A program made the translations under genes and the position numbers. Of a stretch of DNA of 64,000 nucleotides, positions 42,818-53,351 are shown one piece after another. A model generated the notes under the pieces. It was given only the letters and a program-made list of their open reading frames with translations, was not told the DNA's origin and ran no database searches. This stretch comes from Polaribacter sp. KT25b (lineage in GTDB: Bacteria; Bacteroidota; Bacteroidia; Flavobacteriales; Flavobacteriaceae), in contig NZ_LT629752.1 of assembly GCF_900105145.1 (NCBI RefSeq), positions 2,788,501-2,852,500 on the forward strand. The letters are read 5' to 3'. Positions within the stretch are counted from its first letter, which is position 1. Each line of letters opens with the position of its first letter.

Positions 42818-44281
42818 TTACATAGCAACTAAATCGCCTGTAACATCTTTGGTTGGTAATTCTGATTTACCCATTAAGTATAGATCTACTTGACGCGCCG
42901 CTTCTCTACCTTCTGAAATTGCCCAAACAATTAAAGATTGTCCTCTGCGCATATCACCAGCAGTAAATATATTTTTTACATTGGTTTGATATTTGCCGTA
43001 ATCTGCTTTATAATTAGAACGAGCATCTGTTTTTATACCTAATTTATCTGCTAAATTGCTTTCAGGACCTGTAAAACCTAAAGCCAATAAAGCTAAATTA
43101 CAAGGCCACGTTTTTTCTGTACCCGCAATTTCTATTAATTGTGGTCTTTCACCAGGAACCATTTTCCACTCTACATTAACGGTTTTTAAAGCAGTTAATT
43201 TTCCGTTTTCATCTTTCACAAACTCTTTGGTATTAATTAACCAATTACGTTCTACTCCTTCTTTATGAGATGATGAAGTTTTTAATTGCAACGGCCAAAA
43301 AGGCCAAGGAGTTGTTGGCGAACGATGGCCTGGAGGTTTTGGCATAATCTCAAAATTTACCACAGATTTTGCACCGTGTCTGTTTGAAGTACCAATACAA
43401 TCTGAACCTGTATCTCCACCACCAATTACGATTACATCTTTATCAGTCGCTAAAACTTGATCTTTAACTTCTTTACCAAATACTACTTTTGTTTGCTGGG
43501 TTAAGAAATCCATTGCCTGCACTACTCCATCAGCATCAATACCAGGAGTTGGCAAACTACGTCTCTCTGTTGCACCACCACATAAAACAATACTATCAAA
43601 AGCTTTTAACTCTTTAACGTCATAATTTACACCAACGTTAATATTGGTCTTAAATACAATTCCTTCTGCTTTTAATATTGCTACTCTACGGTCAATAATT
43701 CCTTTTTCCATTTTAAAATTAGGAATTCCGTAACGCAACAAACCACCAACCTCATCATCTCTTTCAAAAACCGTTACTGTATGACCTGCTCTATTTAATT
43801 GCTGAGCAGCTGCCAGACCTGCCGGACCAGAACCAACTACGGCAATAGTTTTTCCTGTTCTATTTTTTGGAGGCTGTGGTTTAATCCAACCTTCTTTAAA
43901 AGCACGTTCAACAATATTTTTTTCGATGTTTTCTATAGAAACTGGGTCTTCTATTATACCTAATACACATGATTTTTCACATGGTGCAGGACATAAACGA
44001 CCTGTAAATTCTGGAAAATTATTTGTTGAATGCAATAACCATGATGCCTTTTGCCATTCACCTTGATGCACCATGTGATTGAAATCTGGAATTAGATTTC
44101 CTAACGGGCAACCACTATGACAAAACGGAATTCCACAATCCATGCAACGAGAACCCTGTTTCGTTATTTCTTTTTCTGAAAGAGGAACTGTAAATTCTTT
44201 ATAATCTTTTACACGGTCTTTTACAGAAGTGTATGTTTCATCTTGTCTTTCAAATTCTTTAAATCCTGTTACTTTTCCCAT
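42818..44281 (-). CDS. gltD: Glutamate synthase small subunit
   Basis: 487 residues. N-terminal iron-sulfur cysteines in CMDCGIPFCHSGCPLGNLIP (residues 47-66) and CPAPCEKSCVLG. FAD site VVGSGPAGLAAAQQLNRAGH, NADPH site VIGGGDTGSDCIGTSNRHGA, and the late FTAGDMRRGQSLIVWAISEG. It passes electrons from NADPH to the large subunit, which makes glutamate from glutamine and 2-oxoglutarate. The gltB stop lies 4 bp upstream, so the pair is one operon. Confidence 0.97.
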   Translation of the reverse strand: MGKVTGFKEFERQDETYTSVKDRVKDYKEFTVPLSEKEITKQGSRCMDCGIPFCHSGCPLGNLIPDFNHMVHQGEWQKASWLLHSTNNFPEFTGRLCPAPCEKSCVLGIIEDPVSIENIEKNIVERAFKEGWIKPQPPKNRTGKTIAVVGSGPAGLAAAQQLNRAGHTVTVFERDDEVGGLLRYGIPNFKMEKGIIDRRVAILKAEGIVFKTNINVGVNYDVKELKAFDSIVLCGGATERRSLPTPGIDADGVVQAMDFLTQQTKVVFGKEVKDQVLATDKDVIVIGGGDTGSDCIGTSNRHGAKSVVNFEIMPKPPGHRSPTTPWPFWPLQLKTSSSHKEGVERNWLINTKEFVKDENGKLTALKTVNVEWKMVPGERPQLIEIAGTEKTWPCNLALLALGFTGPESNLADKLGIKTDARSNYKADYGKYQTNVKNIFTAGDMRRGQSLIVWAISEGREAARQVDLYLMGKSELPTKDVTGDLVAM

Positions 44282-44285
44282 GACA

Positions 44286-47200
44286 TTATGCTATTGTTAA
44301 TTCTTCAAACATTGGTTCTTCTGTTTCTAAACGTTTTAGTGCTTTTTTGTATTCAGTTGGCATCACTTTTACAAAGTTTTTTAAACTTGCGTCCCAATCC
44401 GCCAACAATGCAGCACCTTTTTTACTATCCGTATATAAAACGTGTTTTTGTATTGTTGATTTTAATTCGGCAGCAACTTCATCAGAAATAGGTTCAAATT
44501 CAATAGTTTCTGTATTACACAGTCCATTTACAAATTTGTTATCTGGATCATATACATACGCAATTCCTCCACTCATACCAGCTGCAAAATTTCTTCCTGT
44601 TTTTCCTAAAACAACAACTTTACCACCTGTCATATATTCGCAACAATGATCTCCTACACCTTCTACAACTGCTGTTGCACCAGAATTACGAACCGCAAAA
44701 CGTTCACCTGCAATTCCGTTTATATAAGCTTGCCCCGCTACAGCTCCAAACATACAAACATTACCAACAATGATATTATTTTCTGCTAAAAAGTCTGCTT
44801 TAGCTGGTTTTTTAATGATTAATTTTGCTCCTGATAAACCTTTTCCTAAATAATCATTCGTATTTCCTTCAAGCGTAAAAGTTAATCCATGTGCACCAAA
44901 AGCTCCAAAACTTTGCCCTGCAGAACCTGTAAAGTTGATATTTAAAGTATCTTCTGGTAAACCTAAATGACCGTAAATCTTAGAAATTTCATTACTAACA
45001 ATTGCACCAACAGTTCTATTTGTGTTTTTTATAGGGTACACTAAATTCATTTTCTCTTTTCTATATAAAGCTCTATGTGAATCTTTTAATATAGTAAAGT
45101 CTATTACGTTTTCTAAATTATGATCTTGTTTTTCAGTATTTTTAACAGTCATGCTCTTATAAGCAGTTGGTCTATGTAAAATACTAGATAAATCTAAACC
45201 TTTGGCTTTATAATGTTTAATAGCATGATTTGCATTAATTTTATGCGTTTGCCCCACCATTTCTGCTAATGTTCTAAAACCTAGTTGCGCCATAATCTGC
45301 CTTAATTCTTCTGCTATATAGTAGAAAAAGTTAATAACATGTTCTGGTGTTCCTTTAAAGTTTTTACGCAACTCTTTATCTTGCGTAGCAATACCAACCG
45401 GACACGTATTTAAATGACATTTACGCATCATAATACAACCAGAAGCTACTAAAGGAGCTGTTGCAAAACCAAACTCTTCTGCACCTAATAAAGCTGCTAT
45501 TGCAACATCTCTACCCGTTTTTAATTGACCATCACATTCTACAACAATTCTACTTCTTAAGTTATTTAAAACCAAAGTTTGTTGCGCTTCTGCCAAACCA
45601 AGTTCCCAAGGTAAACCTGCATGTTTTAATGATGTTAAAGGAGAAGCTCCTGTTCCACCATCATAACCCGCAATTAAAACAACATCTGCTTTTGCTTTGG
45701 CAACACCAGCTGCAATTGTACCTACACCAACTTCTGAAACTAATTTTACATTAATTCTTGCTTCTCGGTTAGCATTTTTTAAATCGAAAATTAATTGTGC
45801 TAAATCTTCAATAGAATAAATATCATGATGAGGCGGCGGAGAAATCAATCCTACAAAAGGCGTTGAGTTTCTTGCAGAAGCAATCCAAGGTAAAACTTTA
45901 GCACCAGGTAATTGACCACCTTCTCCAGGCTTAGCACCTTGTGCCATTTTTATTTGAATTTCTTGAGCATTTGTTAAATAATGAGAAGTTACCCCAAAAC
46001 GACCAGATGCTACTTGTTTAATAGCAGAGTTTCTACTATCTCCATTGATATCTTTTTGAAAACGTTTTCTATCTTCACCACCTTCTCCAGAATTAGATTT
46101 ACCACCAATTCTGTTCATGGCAATTGCTAAGTTTTCATGTGCTTCTCTAGAAATTGACCCATAAGACATTGCACCTGTTTTAAAACGTTTTACAATATCC
46201 GTCCAAGGTTCTACTTCTTCTATAGGAATTGGATCTAAATTATCAAACTGAAACAACCCACGAATGGTCATTAAACTTTCTGACTGTTCGTTTATTGCTT
46301 TCGAATACACATCATAACTAGCTTGATCGCTTAATCTTACTGCTTGCTGTAATTTTGCAACCGTAGTTGGATTAAATAAATGACGCTCTGCATTTCTTCT
46401 CCATCTATAATCTCCTCCAATATTTAATGCTAAATTTTGATCTATATGTTTATCTGGATATGCTTGCTTGTATCGTTGATCGATTTCTTTTTCAATTTCA
46501 TACAAACCAATACCTTCAATTCTAGAAGCTGTATATGGAAAATATTTTTCTACAAATTGTGAGTTGAATCCAACAATTTCGAATATTTGTGAACCCCTAT
46601 AAGAGTGTAATGTAGAGATTCCTATTTTATTCATTACTTTTAAGATTCCTTTTCCAATTGCTTTGTTAAAGTTATCAACCGCTCCTTGCTCATCCATACC
46701 TGTAATGAAGCCTTCTTTAACTTGCATTCTGATAATTTCGTTTACCATATATGGATTAACAGCACTTGCGCCATAACCAAATAAAGTTGCAAAATGATGT
46801 GGTTCTCGTGGTTCTGCAGATTCTATAATAATATCGAAATGAGAACGCTTACGTAAACGATTTAACTGATGATTTACAAAAGAACATGCAAGTAAAGCAG
46901 GGATAGGGGCAAGCTCTTGGTTTACACCTCTATCCGAAAGAATAATAATGTTATTCTTTTGTTCTAGTGCTTTTTCTACTTGTAAAACAATAGCGTCTAA
47001 AGCATCTTCAAGACCATTTAATCCTTTTGCTTTTGGATATAAAATTTGAATCGTTTCTGCTTTAAAACTTTCAATATCTATCGATCTAATTTTTTCTAAA
47101 TCTGCATTAGAAATTACAGGATTCTGAATCCTTAATTTTCTACATTGTCGATCTGTAATGCTAAAAATATTTCTATCTTTTCCTAAATTTAAGCTGATGT

Positions 47201-48797
47201 CAGTTACAATTTCTTCACGAATTCCATCTAAAGGCGGGTTGGTAACTTGTGCAAATAATTGCTTAAAATAATTTGAGATTAATTGAGGTCTGTCTGATAA
47301 AACTGCTAAAGGAGTATCAATTCCCATAGAACCTAAAGCTTCTTTACCCACTATTGCCATTGGTGTAATTACCTCTTGAATATCTTCAAAAGTATAATTA
47401 AATAAACGTTGACGTGTTTTTACATCAATCGTTTCTATAGGACAAGTTTCGCCGGTATAAGGAACATCTTTTAAATGTAAACGAGATTTACTTAACCATT
47501 CTTGATAAGGTCTTTCTGAAACAATTTTACTTTTTATTTCTTCATCCTCAATAATTCTTCCTTTATTCATATCAACCAAGAACATTTTTCCTGGCTCTAA
47601 TCTTCCATGCTCTTTTATATCCGCAGGATCAATATCTACAACACCAATTTCTGATGACATGATTAACTTCCCACTCTTGGTAACAGTATATCTTGATGGT
47701 CTTAAACCATTTCTATCTAATAAAGCACCAATGTAGTCTCCATCTGTAAAAGGTACAGAAGCAGGACCATCCCAAGGCTCCATAATACAACCATTATATT
47801 CGTAAAATGCTTTACGAGATGCAGACATCGTTTTATGTTTTTCCCAAGCTTCAGGTATCATCATCATCATAATTTCTGGTAATGAACGACCTGTATGCGT
47901 CAATAATTCAACAACCATGTCCATGGAAGCTGAATCTGATTTTCCTGGTAAAATAATTGGAAATAATTTATCTATTTGCGGACCAAAAACATCACTTTTC
48001 ATGATTTCTTCACGTACACGCATTCTACTTACATTACCTCTTAATGTGTTAATTTCTCCATTCTGACACATGTGTCTAAACGGTTGTGCTAACTCCCAAG
48101 TTGGCATTGTATTGGTAGAAAAACGTTGATGCACTAAAGCCAAACGTGTAACTAAATCTATTTCTTGTAAATCTTTATAATAAGGACCAATATCTTCAGG
48201 CATAATAATACCTTTATATATAATGGTTGTTATTGATAAACTTGGAACATAAAAATACATAGATTCAGAAATCTTAGATTTTCTGATGGTATGTTCTGCT
48301 ATTTTTCTTGCAGCATAAAGTTTCGCTTTAAAAGTAGCCTCACTAATTTCTGAAGTTTTACCAATAAATAACTGCTCTATATTTGGTTCTGAAGCTAAAG
48401 CAATTTCACCTAATTGATACGAATCAACAGGCACTTCTCGCCATCCTAAAACAGCAAGTCCTTGTTCTTTTATTTCATTTTCAAAAGTTTTTTTACAATA
48501 ATCATATTGATTAGAAACTTTTGGAAGAAAAACCATTCCTACCGCATATTCTCTTTGTTCTGGAATAGGAAAATCACAAACTCTTTTAAAATAATCATGA
48601 GGAATATCTATTAAAATACCAGCTCCATCTCCTGTCTTTCCATCGGCACTAACACCACCTCTATGCTCTAGTTTTACTAAAATTTCTAGTGCGTCGTGTA
48701 TAATTTGATTTGTTTTTTCACCATTCAAATTACAAATAAAACCTGCCCCACAATTCTCGTGTTCGAACTCTGGTAAATACAATCCTTGTTTCTCCAT
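44286..48797 (-). CDS. gltB: Glutamate synthase large subunit
   Basis: 1503 residues, full length. A short propeptide precedes the N-terminal nucleophile: [15 protein letters not shown], with Cys16 exposed after removal of 15 residues. The glutaminase domain contains [19 protein letters not shown] and [16 protein letters not shown]. The synthase domain has [30 protein letters not shown] and [17 protein letters not shown], plus the iron-sulfur cysteines [14 protein letters not shown]; a GXGXG beta-helix ends the protein. It is the first gene of the gltBD operon, with a promoter at 48819-48849. Confidence 0.97.
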   Translation of the reverse strand: MEKQGLYLPEFEHENCGAGFICNLNGEKTNQIIHDALEILVKLEHRGGVSADGKTGDGAGILIDIPHDYFKRVCDFPIPEQREYAVGMVFLPKVSNQYDYCKKTFENEIKEQGLAVLGWREVPVDSYQLGEIALASEPNIEQLFIGKTSEISEATFKAKLYAARKIAEHTIRKSKISESMYFYVPSLSITTIIYKGIIMPEDIGPYYKDLQEIDLVTRLALVHQRFSTNTMPTWELAQPFRHMCQNGEINTLRGNVSRMRVREEIMKSDVFGPQIDKLFPIILPGKSDSASMDMVVELLTHTGRSLPEIMMMMIPEAWEKHKTMSASRKAFYEYNGCIMEPWDGPASVPFTDGDYIGALLDRNGLRPSRYTVTKSGKLIMSSEIGVVDIDPADIKEHGRLEPGKMFLVDMNKGRIIEDEEIKSKIVSERPYQEWLSKSRLHLKDVPYTGETCPIETIDVKTRQRLFNYTFEDIQEVITPMAIVGKEALGSMGIDTPLAVLSDRPQLISNYFKQLFAQVTNPPLDGIREEIVTDISLNLGKDRNIFSITDRQCRKLRIQNPVISNADLEKIRSIDIESFKAETIQILYPKAKGLNGLEDALDAIVLQVEKALEQKNNIIILSDRGVNQELAPIPALLACSFVNHQLNRLRKRSHFDIIIESAEPREPHHFATLFGYGASAVNPYMVNEIIRMQVKEGFITGMDEQGAVDNFNKAIGKGILKVMNKIGISTLHSYRGSQIFEIVGFNSQFVEKYFPYTASRIEGIGLYEIEKEIDQRYKQAYPDKHIDQNLALNIGGDYRWRRNAERHLFNPTTVAKLQQAVRLSDQASYDVYSKAINEQSESLMTIRGLFQFDNLDPIPIEEVEPWTDIVKRFKTGAMSYGSISREAHENLAIAMNRIGGKSNSGEGGEDRKRFQKDINGDSRNSAIKQVASGRFGVTSHYLTNAQEIQIKMAQGAKPGEGGQLPGAKVLPWIASARNSTPFVGLISPPPHHDIYSIEDLAQLIFDLKNANREARINVKLVSEVGVGTIAAGVAKAKADVVLIAGYDGGTGASPLTSLKHAGLPWELGLAEAQQTLVLNNLRSRIVVECDGQLKTGRDVAIAALLGAEEFGFATAPLVASGCIMMRKCHLNTCPVGIATQDKELRKNFKGTPEHVINFFYYIAEELRQIMAQLGFRTLAEMVGQTHKINANHAIKHYKAKGLDLSSILHRPTAYKSMTVKNTEKQDHNLENVIDFTILKDSHRALYRKEKMNLVYPIKNTNRTVGAIVSNEISKIYGHLGLPEDTLNINFTGSAGQSFGAFGAHGLTFTLEGNTNDYLGKGLSGAKLIIKKPAKADFLAENNIIVGNVCMFGAVAGQAYINGIAGERFAVRNSGATAVVEGVGDHCCEYMTGGKVVVLGKTGRNFAAGMSGGIAYVYDPDNKFVNGLCNTETIEFEPISDEVAAELKSTIQKHVLYTDSKKGAALLADWDASLKNFVKVMPTEYKKALKRLETEEPMFEELTIA

Positions 48798-48818
48798 ATG
48801 ATATTCAATTATATTTAC

Positions 48819-48849
48819 AAATCTATGTTTTTTGTTGAATATAATTCAA
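48819..48849 (-). promoter_or_regulatory. Promoter of gltBD
   Basis: On the minus strand TTG (plus-strand CAA at 48847-48849), a 20-bp spacer and TAGATTTG (plus-strand CAAATCTA at 48819-48826), ending 21 bp before the gltB ATG. Confidence 0.65.
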
Positions 48850-48960
48850 TATTTACAGTTCTTTAATATAACTTTTACGATGAAAATAAAATTATTGTAC
48901 TAAAAACTTATTTATGACAATTTATTGAGATTTAATTGTGATATTCATAAAAAGAAGAAA

Positions 48961-48992
48961 TACACCTTTAAAATAATAACTTTAAAGGTGTA
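48961..48992 (-). terminator. Terminator after the glnK-amt operon
   Basis: TACACCTTTAAA at 48961-48972 pairs with TTTAAAGGTGTA at 48981-48992 around an 8-nt loop; T-rich sequence follows on the minus strand. Confidence 0.85.
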
Positions 48993-49018
48993 TTTTGTTT
49001 AAAATAGTAACTTAACGA

Positions 49019-50260
49019 CTAATGTTCGTTTAATCTAAAGTCTGGATACGCATCCATTCCATGCTCATGAGCATCTAATCCTTCTAGCTCTTCTTTTTCA
49101 TCAACTCTTATCCCCATTGTTTTCTTAAGAGTAAAAATAATAATGAAAGAAGTTGTTACACAAAATATTGCATAAGAACCAACACCAATTAACTGACTTA
49201 TAAATTGATCTACACTTGCTAAATTTCCAAAAATACCAACTGCTAAAGTTCCCCAAATTCCACAAATTAAATGAACAGCAATTGCACCAACAGGATCGTC
49301 TAATTTTAATTTATCAACCAAACTAATTGCAAAAACAATTAAAGTTCCGGCAATACCACCAATTAAAATTGCATCCGTTGGCGACATTTGATCTGCTCCA
49401 GCTGTAATACCAACCAATCCACCAAGTATACCATTTAAGAACATGGTTAAATCTAGATTTTTATACATTATTGTTGACACCAATGCAGCCAAAACCCCAC
49501 CTGCTGCTGCTGCTAAACAAGTAGTAACCAATGTTAAAGAAGTAAGCGTTGGATCTGCAGATAAAACAGATCCACCATTAAAACCAAACCAACCTAACCA
49601 AAGTATTAAAACACCTGCGGTTGCTAACGGAATATTATGACCAGGAATTGCCTGCGGCTTGCCATCTTTAAATTTACCAATACGAGCACCTAACAAACAA
49701 ACCGCTACTACAGCTGCCCATCCACCAACAGAATGCACCAATGTAGAACCTGCAAAATCGTAAAATGGTGTAGATAATTGATCTAAAAAACCACCACCCC
49801 ATTTCCAAGATCCTGCTATTGGATACACAAATCCAACATAAACAATTGCAAAAATCATAAAAGGTAAAATTTTCATTCTTTCTGCAACCGCACCAGAAAC
49901 TATTGTTGCAGCAGTTGCAGCAAACATCCCTTGAAACAAGAAATCTGTCCAATATGTATACCCTTCATTGTATGCTAAATCTAAAGCACCAGTATCTGTA
50001 AGCGGAGAAGACAACCCAAAACCAGCAAATCCAAAAAACCCTGAAGATCCTTCTCCAAAACCAGGATACATTAAATTAAAGCCTACTAAACAATACAATA
50101 GTAAACCAATAGTAATAATAAATATGTTTTTAAATAATATGTTTAATGTGTTTTTTTGCCTTGTTAATCCTATCTCTAAAAATGCAAAACCTAAATGCAT
50201 AAAGAAAACCAAAGCTGTACAGATCATCATCCATACATTATTTATTGTAAGTAATTCCAT
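49019..50260 (-). CDS. Ammonium transporter (Amt), glnK-linked
   Basis: 413 residues with eleven predicted membrane segments. Family landmarks: FFMHLGFAFLEIGLTRQKN, FAATAATIVSGAVAERMK, FAGSTLVHSVGGWAAVVAVC (conserved pore-region histidine), ILWLGWFGFNGGS and VHLICGIWGTLAVGIF (second pore histidine). It imports ammonium through the inner membrane. The P-II gene lies 19 bp upstream in the same operon, the standard arrangement for P-II gating of Amt. The C-terminal tail LDAHEHGMDAYPDF is the expected P-II contact region. Confidence 0.95.
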   Translation of the reverse strand: MELLTINNVWMMICTALVFFMHLGFAFLEIGLTRQKNTLNILFKNIFIITIGLLLYCLVGFNLMYPGFGEGSSGFFGFAGFGLSSPLTDTGALDLAYNEGYTYWTDFLFQGMFAATAATIVSGAVAERMKILPFMIFAIVYVGFVYPIAGSWKWGGGFLDQLSTPFYDFAGSTLVHSVGGWAAVVAVCLLGARIGKFKDGKPQAIPGHNIPLATAGVLILWLGWFGFNGGSVLSADPTLTSLTLVTTCLAAAAGGVLAALVSTIMYKNLDLTMFLNGILGGLVGITAGADQMSPTDAILIGGIAGTLIVFAISLVDKLKLDDPVGAIAVHLICGIWGTLAVGIFGNLASVDQFISQLIGVGSYAIFCVTTSFIIIFTLKKTMGIRVDEKEELEGLDAHEHGMDAYPDFRLNEH

Positions 50261-50279
50261 AATTTAATTTTGTAATCGT

Positions 50280-50618
50280 TTAATTTAAAGTTGCTCCACC
50301 TTTTTCACCAGTCCTAATTCTATAAGCTTCATTTACATCACTTACAAAGATTTTCCCATCACCAACTTCTCCTGTAGAAGCTGCATCAATAATAGTTTTT
50401 ACTGTAATTTCTTCGTAATCATCATTAACAACAATTGCAAGATGCCTTCTTTGAATATCGCTTGTACTGTAACTTACACCTCTATAAACATGCCCTTCTT
50501 TTTCATTTCCAATACCGGTAACATCCCAATAGGAAAAGAAGTTAACACCTATACTATGCAAAGCGTCTTTTACAGCTCTAAATTTTGATTTTCTGATAAT
50601 TGCTTCAATTTTTTTCAT
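50280..50618 (-). CDS. glnK: P-II nitrogen regulatory protein
   Basis: 112 residues. N-terminal MKKIEAIIRKSKFRAVKDAL, T-loop region VYRGVSYSTSDIQRRHLAIV with a tyrosine in the usual uridylylation area but an otherwise divergent loop, and the B/C-loop signature TGEVGDGKIFVSDVNEAYRI. It senses ATP/ADP and 2-oxoglutarate and binds the neighbouring Amt to control ammonium uptake. The gene symbol follows the link to amt. Confidence 0.92.
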   Translation of the reverse strand: MKKIEAIIRKSKFRAVKDALHSIGVNFFSYWDVTGIGNEKEGHVYRGVSYSTSDIQRRHLAIVVNDDYEEITVKTIIDAASTGEVGDGKIFVSDVNEAYRIRTGEKGGATLN

Positions 50619-50684
50619 GATAAAAATTTGTTTGTTAGTTTTAAAATTTCTGTAAAATAATAAAAATTTATTTTACGCAAGAAA

Positions 50685-50713
50685 ATCACACAACTCACTA
50701 AAAGTTGTGTGAT
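50685..50713 (-). terminator. Terminator after the porin-amt operon
   Basis: ATCACACAACT at 50685-50695 pairs with AGTTGTGTGAT at 50703-50713. It separates the second amt from the glnK-amt operon. Confidence 0.8.
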
Positions 50714-50751
50714 TTAAAATAAATAATAACTAAACTATTTCTTTAATACTA

Positions 50752-52041
50752 TTATTTGTCTTCAAGCTCTCTTTGTCTTACACCTGGATAAGCAATAGAA
50801 CCATGCTCTGAAATATCTAATCCTTCTATTTCAACTTCTTTAGTTACACGTAATCCCATAGTAGCTTTTAAGATTCCAAGAACAATAAAAGATAACCCAA
50901 CTGCCCAAGCAGCATAAGCTAAAACTCCTGTTGCTTGTACACCTAATTGAGAAGCTCCACCACCATTGAATAATCCAATAGCTGTATCGCCATCAACCCC
51001 CCAAAGACCGATAACTAAAGTACCCCAAGCACCAGCAACACCGTGAACTGAAGCTGCACCAATAGCATCATCAATTTTTAATTTCTTTTCGATAAATTCA
51101 ATTGCAAATACTACAAGAATACCACCAATTAAACCTGCAAGTACAGCACCTCCAGCAGTCATGTTTCCACAACCAGCAGTAATACTTACTAAACCAGCTA
51201 AACAACCGTTTAATGTTTGAGATAAGTTTGGTTTACCGTACCAAATCCATGTAGTAATTAATGCTCCTAAACCACCTGCAGCAGCAGATAAGTTTGTAAT
51301 TAATACTACATTTGAAGCTGCAGTAGAATCAGCGCCACCCCAAGCTAATTGAGATCCACCATTAAAACCAAACCAACCAAACCATAAGATAAATACACCT
51401 AAAGTTGCTAATATTTGATTATGACCTGCAATAGGTAATACTTTTCCATCTACAAATTTCCCAATTCTTGGTCCTACCATGAAAGCAGCAACTAAAGCAG
51501 CCCATCCACCAACAGAGTGTACAATTGAAGAACCTGCAAAATCGATGAAGCCCATTTCTGTTAACCAACCACTACCTTGCCATTGCCACCCACCAGAAAT
51601 TGGATAAATTACAGCAGTCATTACGATAGAGAAGATTATATATGTTGAATATTTTGTTCTACCTGCAATTGCACCAGATACGATAGTTGCAGTTGTTGCA
51701 GCAAACATAGTTTGGAAGAATAAATCTGCCCCCTCACCTTGAAATAAACCACTCCAGAAGAACCATCCGTTAGAAGTATCACCATACATTAAAGAGTAAC
51801 CAACTAACCAAAATGTTAATGATCCTACACAAATGTCTAGTAAGTTTTTCATTGCGATGTTTACCGCATTTTTAGATCTTGTCATACCAGATTCTACTAA
51901 TGTAAAACCAGCTTGCATTAAGAATACTAAGATACCTGCAATTAGCATCCAAAGCATTCCCATATCTGCGTTTATTTGTTCAACAGCTTTCGCTACTTCT
52001 TCTGTTGGAGTGTCTTGTAATAGTGTTAAGAATAAACTCAT
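50752..52041 (-). CDS. Second ammonium transporter (Amt)
   Basis: 429 residues and eleven membrane segments: FLMQAGFTLVESGMTRSKN, FAATTATIVSGAIAGRTK, FAGSSIVHSVGGWAALVAAF, ILWFGWFGFNGGSQLAWGG and VHGVAGAWGTLVIGLWG carry the two pore histidines. The C-terminus resembles the neighbouring Amt (LDISEHGSIAYPGV). It is a paralogue of 49019-50260, not a recent copy. It is transcribed after the porin gene, 43 bp upstream, so ammonium may cross the outer membrane through that porin (inference). Confidence 0.95.
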   Translation of the reverse strand: MSLFLTLLQDTPTEEVAKAVEQINADMGMLWMLIAGILVFLMQAGFTLVESGMTRSKNAVNIAMKNLLDICVGSLTFWLVGYSLMYGDTSNGWFFWSGLFQGEGADLFFQTMFAATTATIVSGAIAGRTKYSTYIIFSIVMTAVIYPISGGWQWQGSGWLTEMGFIDFAGSSIVHSVGGWAALVAAFMVGPRIGKFVDGKVLPIAGHNQILATLGVFILWFGWFGFNGGSQLAWGGADSTAASNVVLITNLSAAAGGLGALITTWIWYGKPNLSQTLNGCLAGLVSITAGCGNMTAGGAVLAGLIGGILVVFAIEFIEKKLKIDDAIGAASVHGVAGAWGTLVIGLWGVDGDTAIGLFNGGGASQLGVQATGVLAYAAWAVGLSFIVLGILKATMGLRVTKEVEIEGLDISEHGSIAYPGVRQRELEDK

Positions 52042-52084
52042 ATTTATAAAATTTTAGTTAGTAATTGTTTTGTTAGTCTTTTTC

Positions 52085-53080
52085 TTAGAAAGAATATACT
52101 GCAGCAATAGTTAAAGTAGAAGTACTTTTTTCAGCAGGAAAAGCTTCAATAATATAATCGTCAGAAGAATCAAATCTTAAATCTGTTATAAGCTTTAAGT
52201 TACTTGTTAAGTTCATATTAGATGTTAAAGTAAACGCAGTTACACTACTATCTACACCAGCTGTAGTACTTGTAAACAATTCAGGTCTTAATCCTAAAGC
52301 AAATTTATCAGAAAAAGTGTTTTGTAAGTATAAAGCTACACCAGAATAACCAGCATCTTCATCACTTGAATCTGCGTAAGCAGCATTTATTCCTAAAAAG
52401 AAAGTATCTGATAAATCAAAACCACCTGTATAATCTAAAAACATCCAATCTGTTGCACCACCTGCACTAACAGCTCCTGTAATAAAGTTTAAATATTGAC
52501 CTTTATATCCTATTTGAGCTCCAAATTGAGTATCATCAGTAAAATTACCATCATCACTAGCAATACCATGTGCATTTGTCAAAGCTAACATAAAAGATAA
52601 ATCATCAGAAACAGCATAATCTGCCTTAATACCAGTATGAGAAAATGGCCCTGCATTAAATAAGTAAGAAACTGTATAGTTAAAGTTAGCTGAAGGGTTG
52701 ATAACTTCATATCCTAAAAATGTATTAAACTGTCCTGCAGTAAGCGTTAATTTATCACTTACATTGTAGTAAGCATATAATTGATTAATAGCACCTGCCA
52801 TATTAGCATCATCTGCTCTTGGTCCAAAAGCTATATCTGCAACAACACCAGCTTTCCCTTTTTCGTAAGCAAAAACTGTATTTGCAAAACCTAAACCAAA
52901 TGCATTCGCATTTTCTGGAGCTGCAATTAATATACCAGGAGTTCCTGCATCTTTTGTAAAATTAGTAGTTCCGTATACATCTACAGTTCCACTTAATGTA
53001 AAAGTTCCAGCATCTTCTTTTTCTTGCGCGTTTATCACTAAACTGCTCGCTACTAATAAAGTTAAAATAATTTTTTTCAT
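52085..53080 (-). CDS. Outer-membrane beta-barrel porin
   Basis: 331 residues. Signal peptide ending near LVINAQ (residue 19). The mature part alternates polar and hydrophobic residues in about a dozen strands and ends in a terminal aromatic (AAVYSF), as outer-membrane barrels do. Segments such as FNTFLGYEVINPSANFNYTV place it in the family of Bacteroidota porins often found next to amt genes. It heads the operon with amt and has its own promoter at 53127-53156. Confidence 0.85.
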   Translation of the reverse strand: MKKIILTLLVASSLVINAQEKEDAGTFTLSGTVDVYGTTNFTKDAGTPGILIAAPENANAFGLGFANTVFAYEKGKAGVVADIAFGPRADDANMAGAINQLYAYYNVSDKLTLTAGQFNTFLGYEVINPSANFNYTVSYLFNAGPFSHTGIKADYAVSDDLSFMLALTNAHGIASDDGNFTDDTQFGAQIGYKGQYLNFITGAVSAGGATDWMFLDYTGGFDLSDTFFLGINAAYADSSDEDAGYSGVALYLQNTFSDKFALGLRPELFTSTTAGVDSSVTAFTLTSNMNLTSNLKLITDLRFDSSDDYIIEAFPAEKSTSTLTIAAVYSF

Positions 53081-53126
53081 AATTAAAGTTCTTTTAGTTT
53101 TTATTGTTTTTGTTGTTTGAACATGT

Positions 53127-53156
53127 CAAATGTATATATTTAATTTAAACTAGCAA
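53127..53156 (-). promoter_or_regulatory. Promoter of the porin-amt operon
   Basis: On the minus strand TTG (plus-strand CAA at 53154-53156), 19-bp spacer, then TACATTTG (plus-strand CAAATGTA at 53127-53134), about 46 bp before the porin ATG. Confidence 0.7.
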
Positions 53157-53316
53157 GGGGGTGAATTCTCAAAAAGAACCTATTTAGACAACATACCCTC
53201 AAAAAAATAGGGGTTAATTTATTATAAGTGTATTTTTTAGTTTTTGAAGGGTGCAAAATATCGAGTTTGTAAAAAACTAGCATATTATTTTAGGATATTC
53301 ATAAAAATGCACTTTT

Positions 53317-53347
53317 TTTGAAAAAAAATGTAATTATTATACCTTTG
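53317..53347 (+). promoter_or_regulatory. Promoter of the TruA-like gene
   Basis: TTTG at 53317-53320, 19-bp spacer, TACCTTTG at 53340-53347. The ATG at 53352 begins only 4 bp later, so the mRNA is probably leaderless or nearly so. Confidence 0.75.
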
Positions 53348-53351
53348 TCTT

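Noticed and set aside
42588..42893. 101-codon plus-strand ORF
   Set aside because: Crosses a dispersed element and the gltD terminator and enters gltD antisense.
45461..45754. His/Leu-rich plus-strand ORF
   Set aside because: Antisense shadow of the conserved gltB coding sequence.
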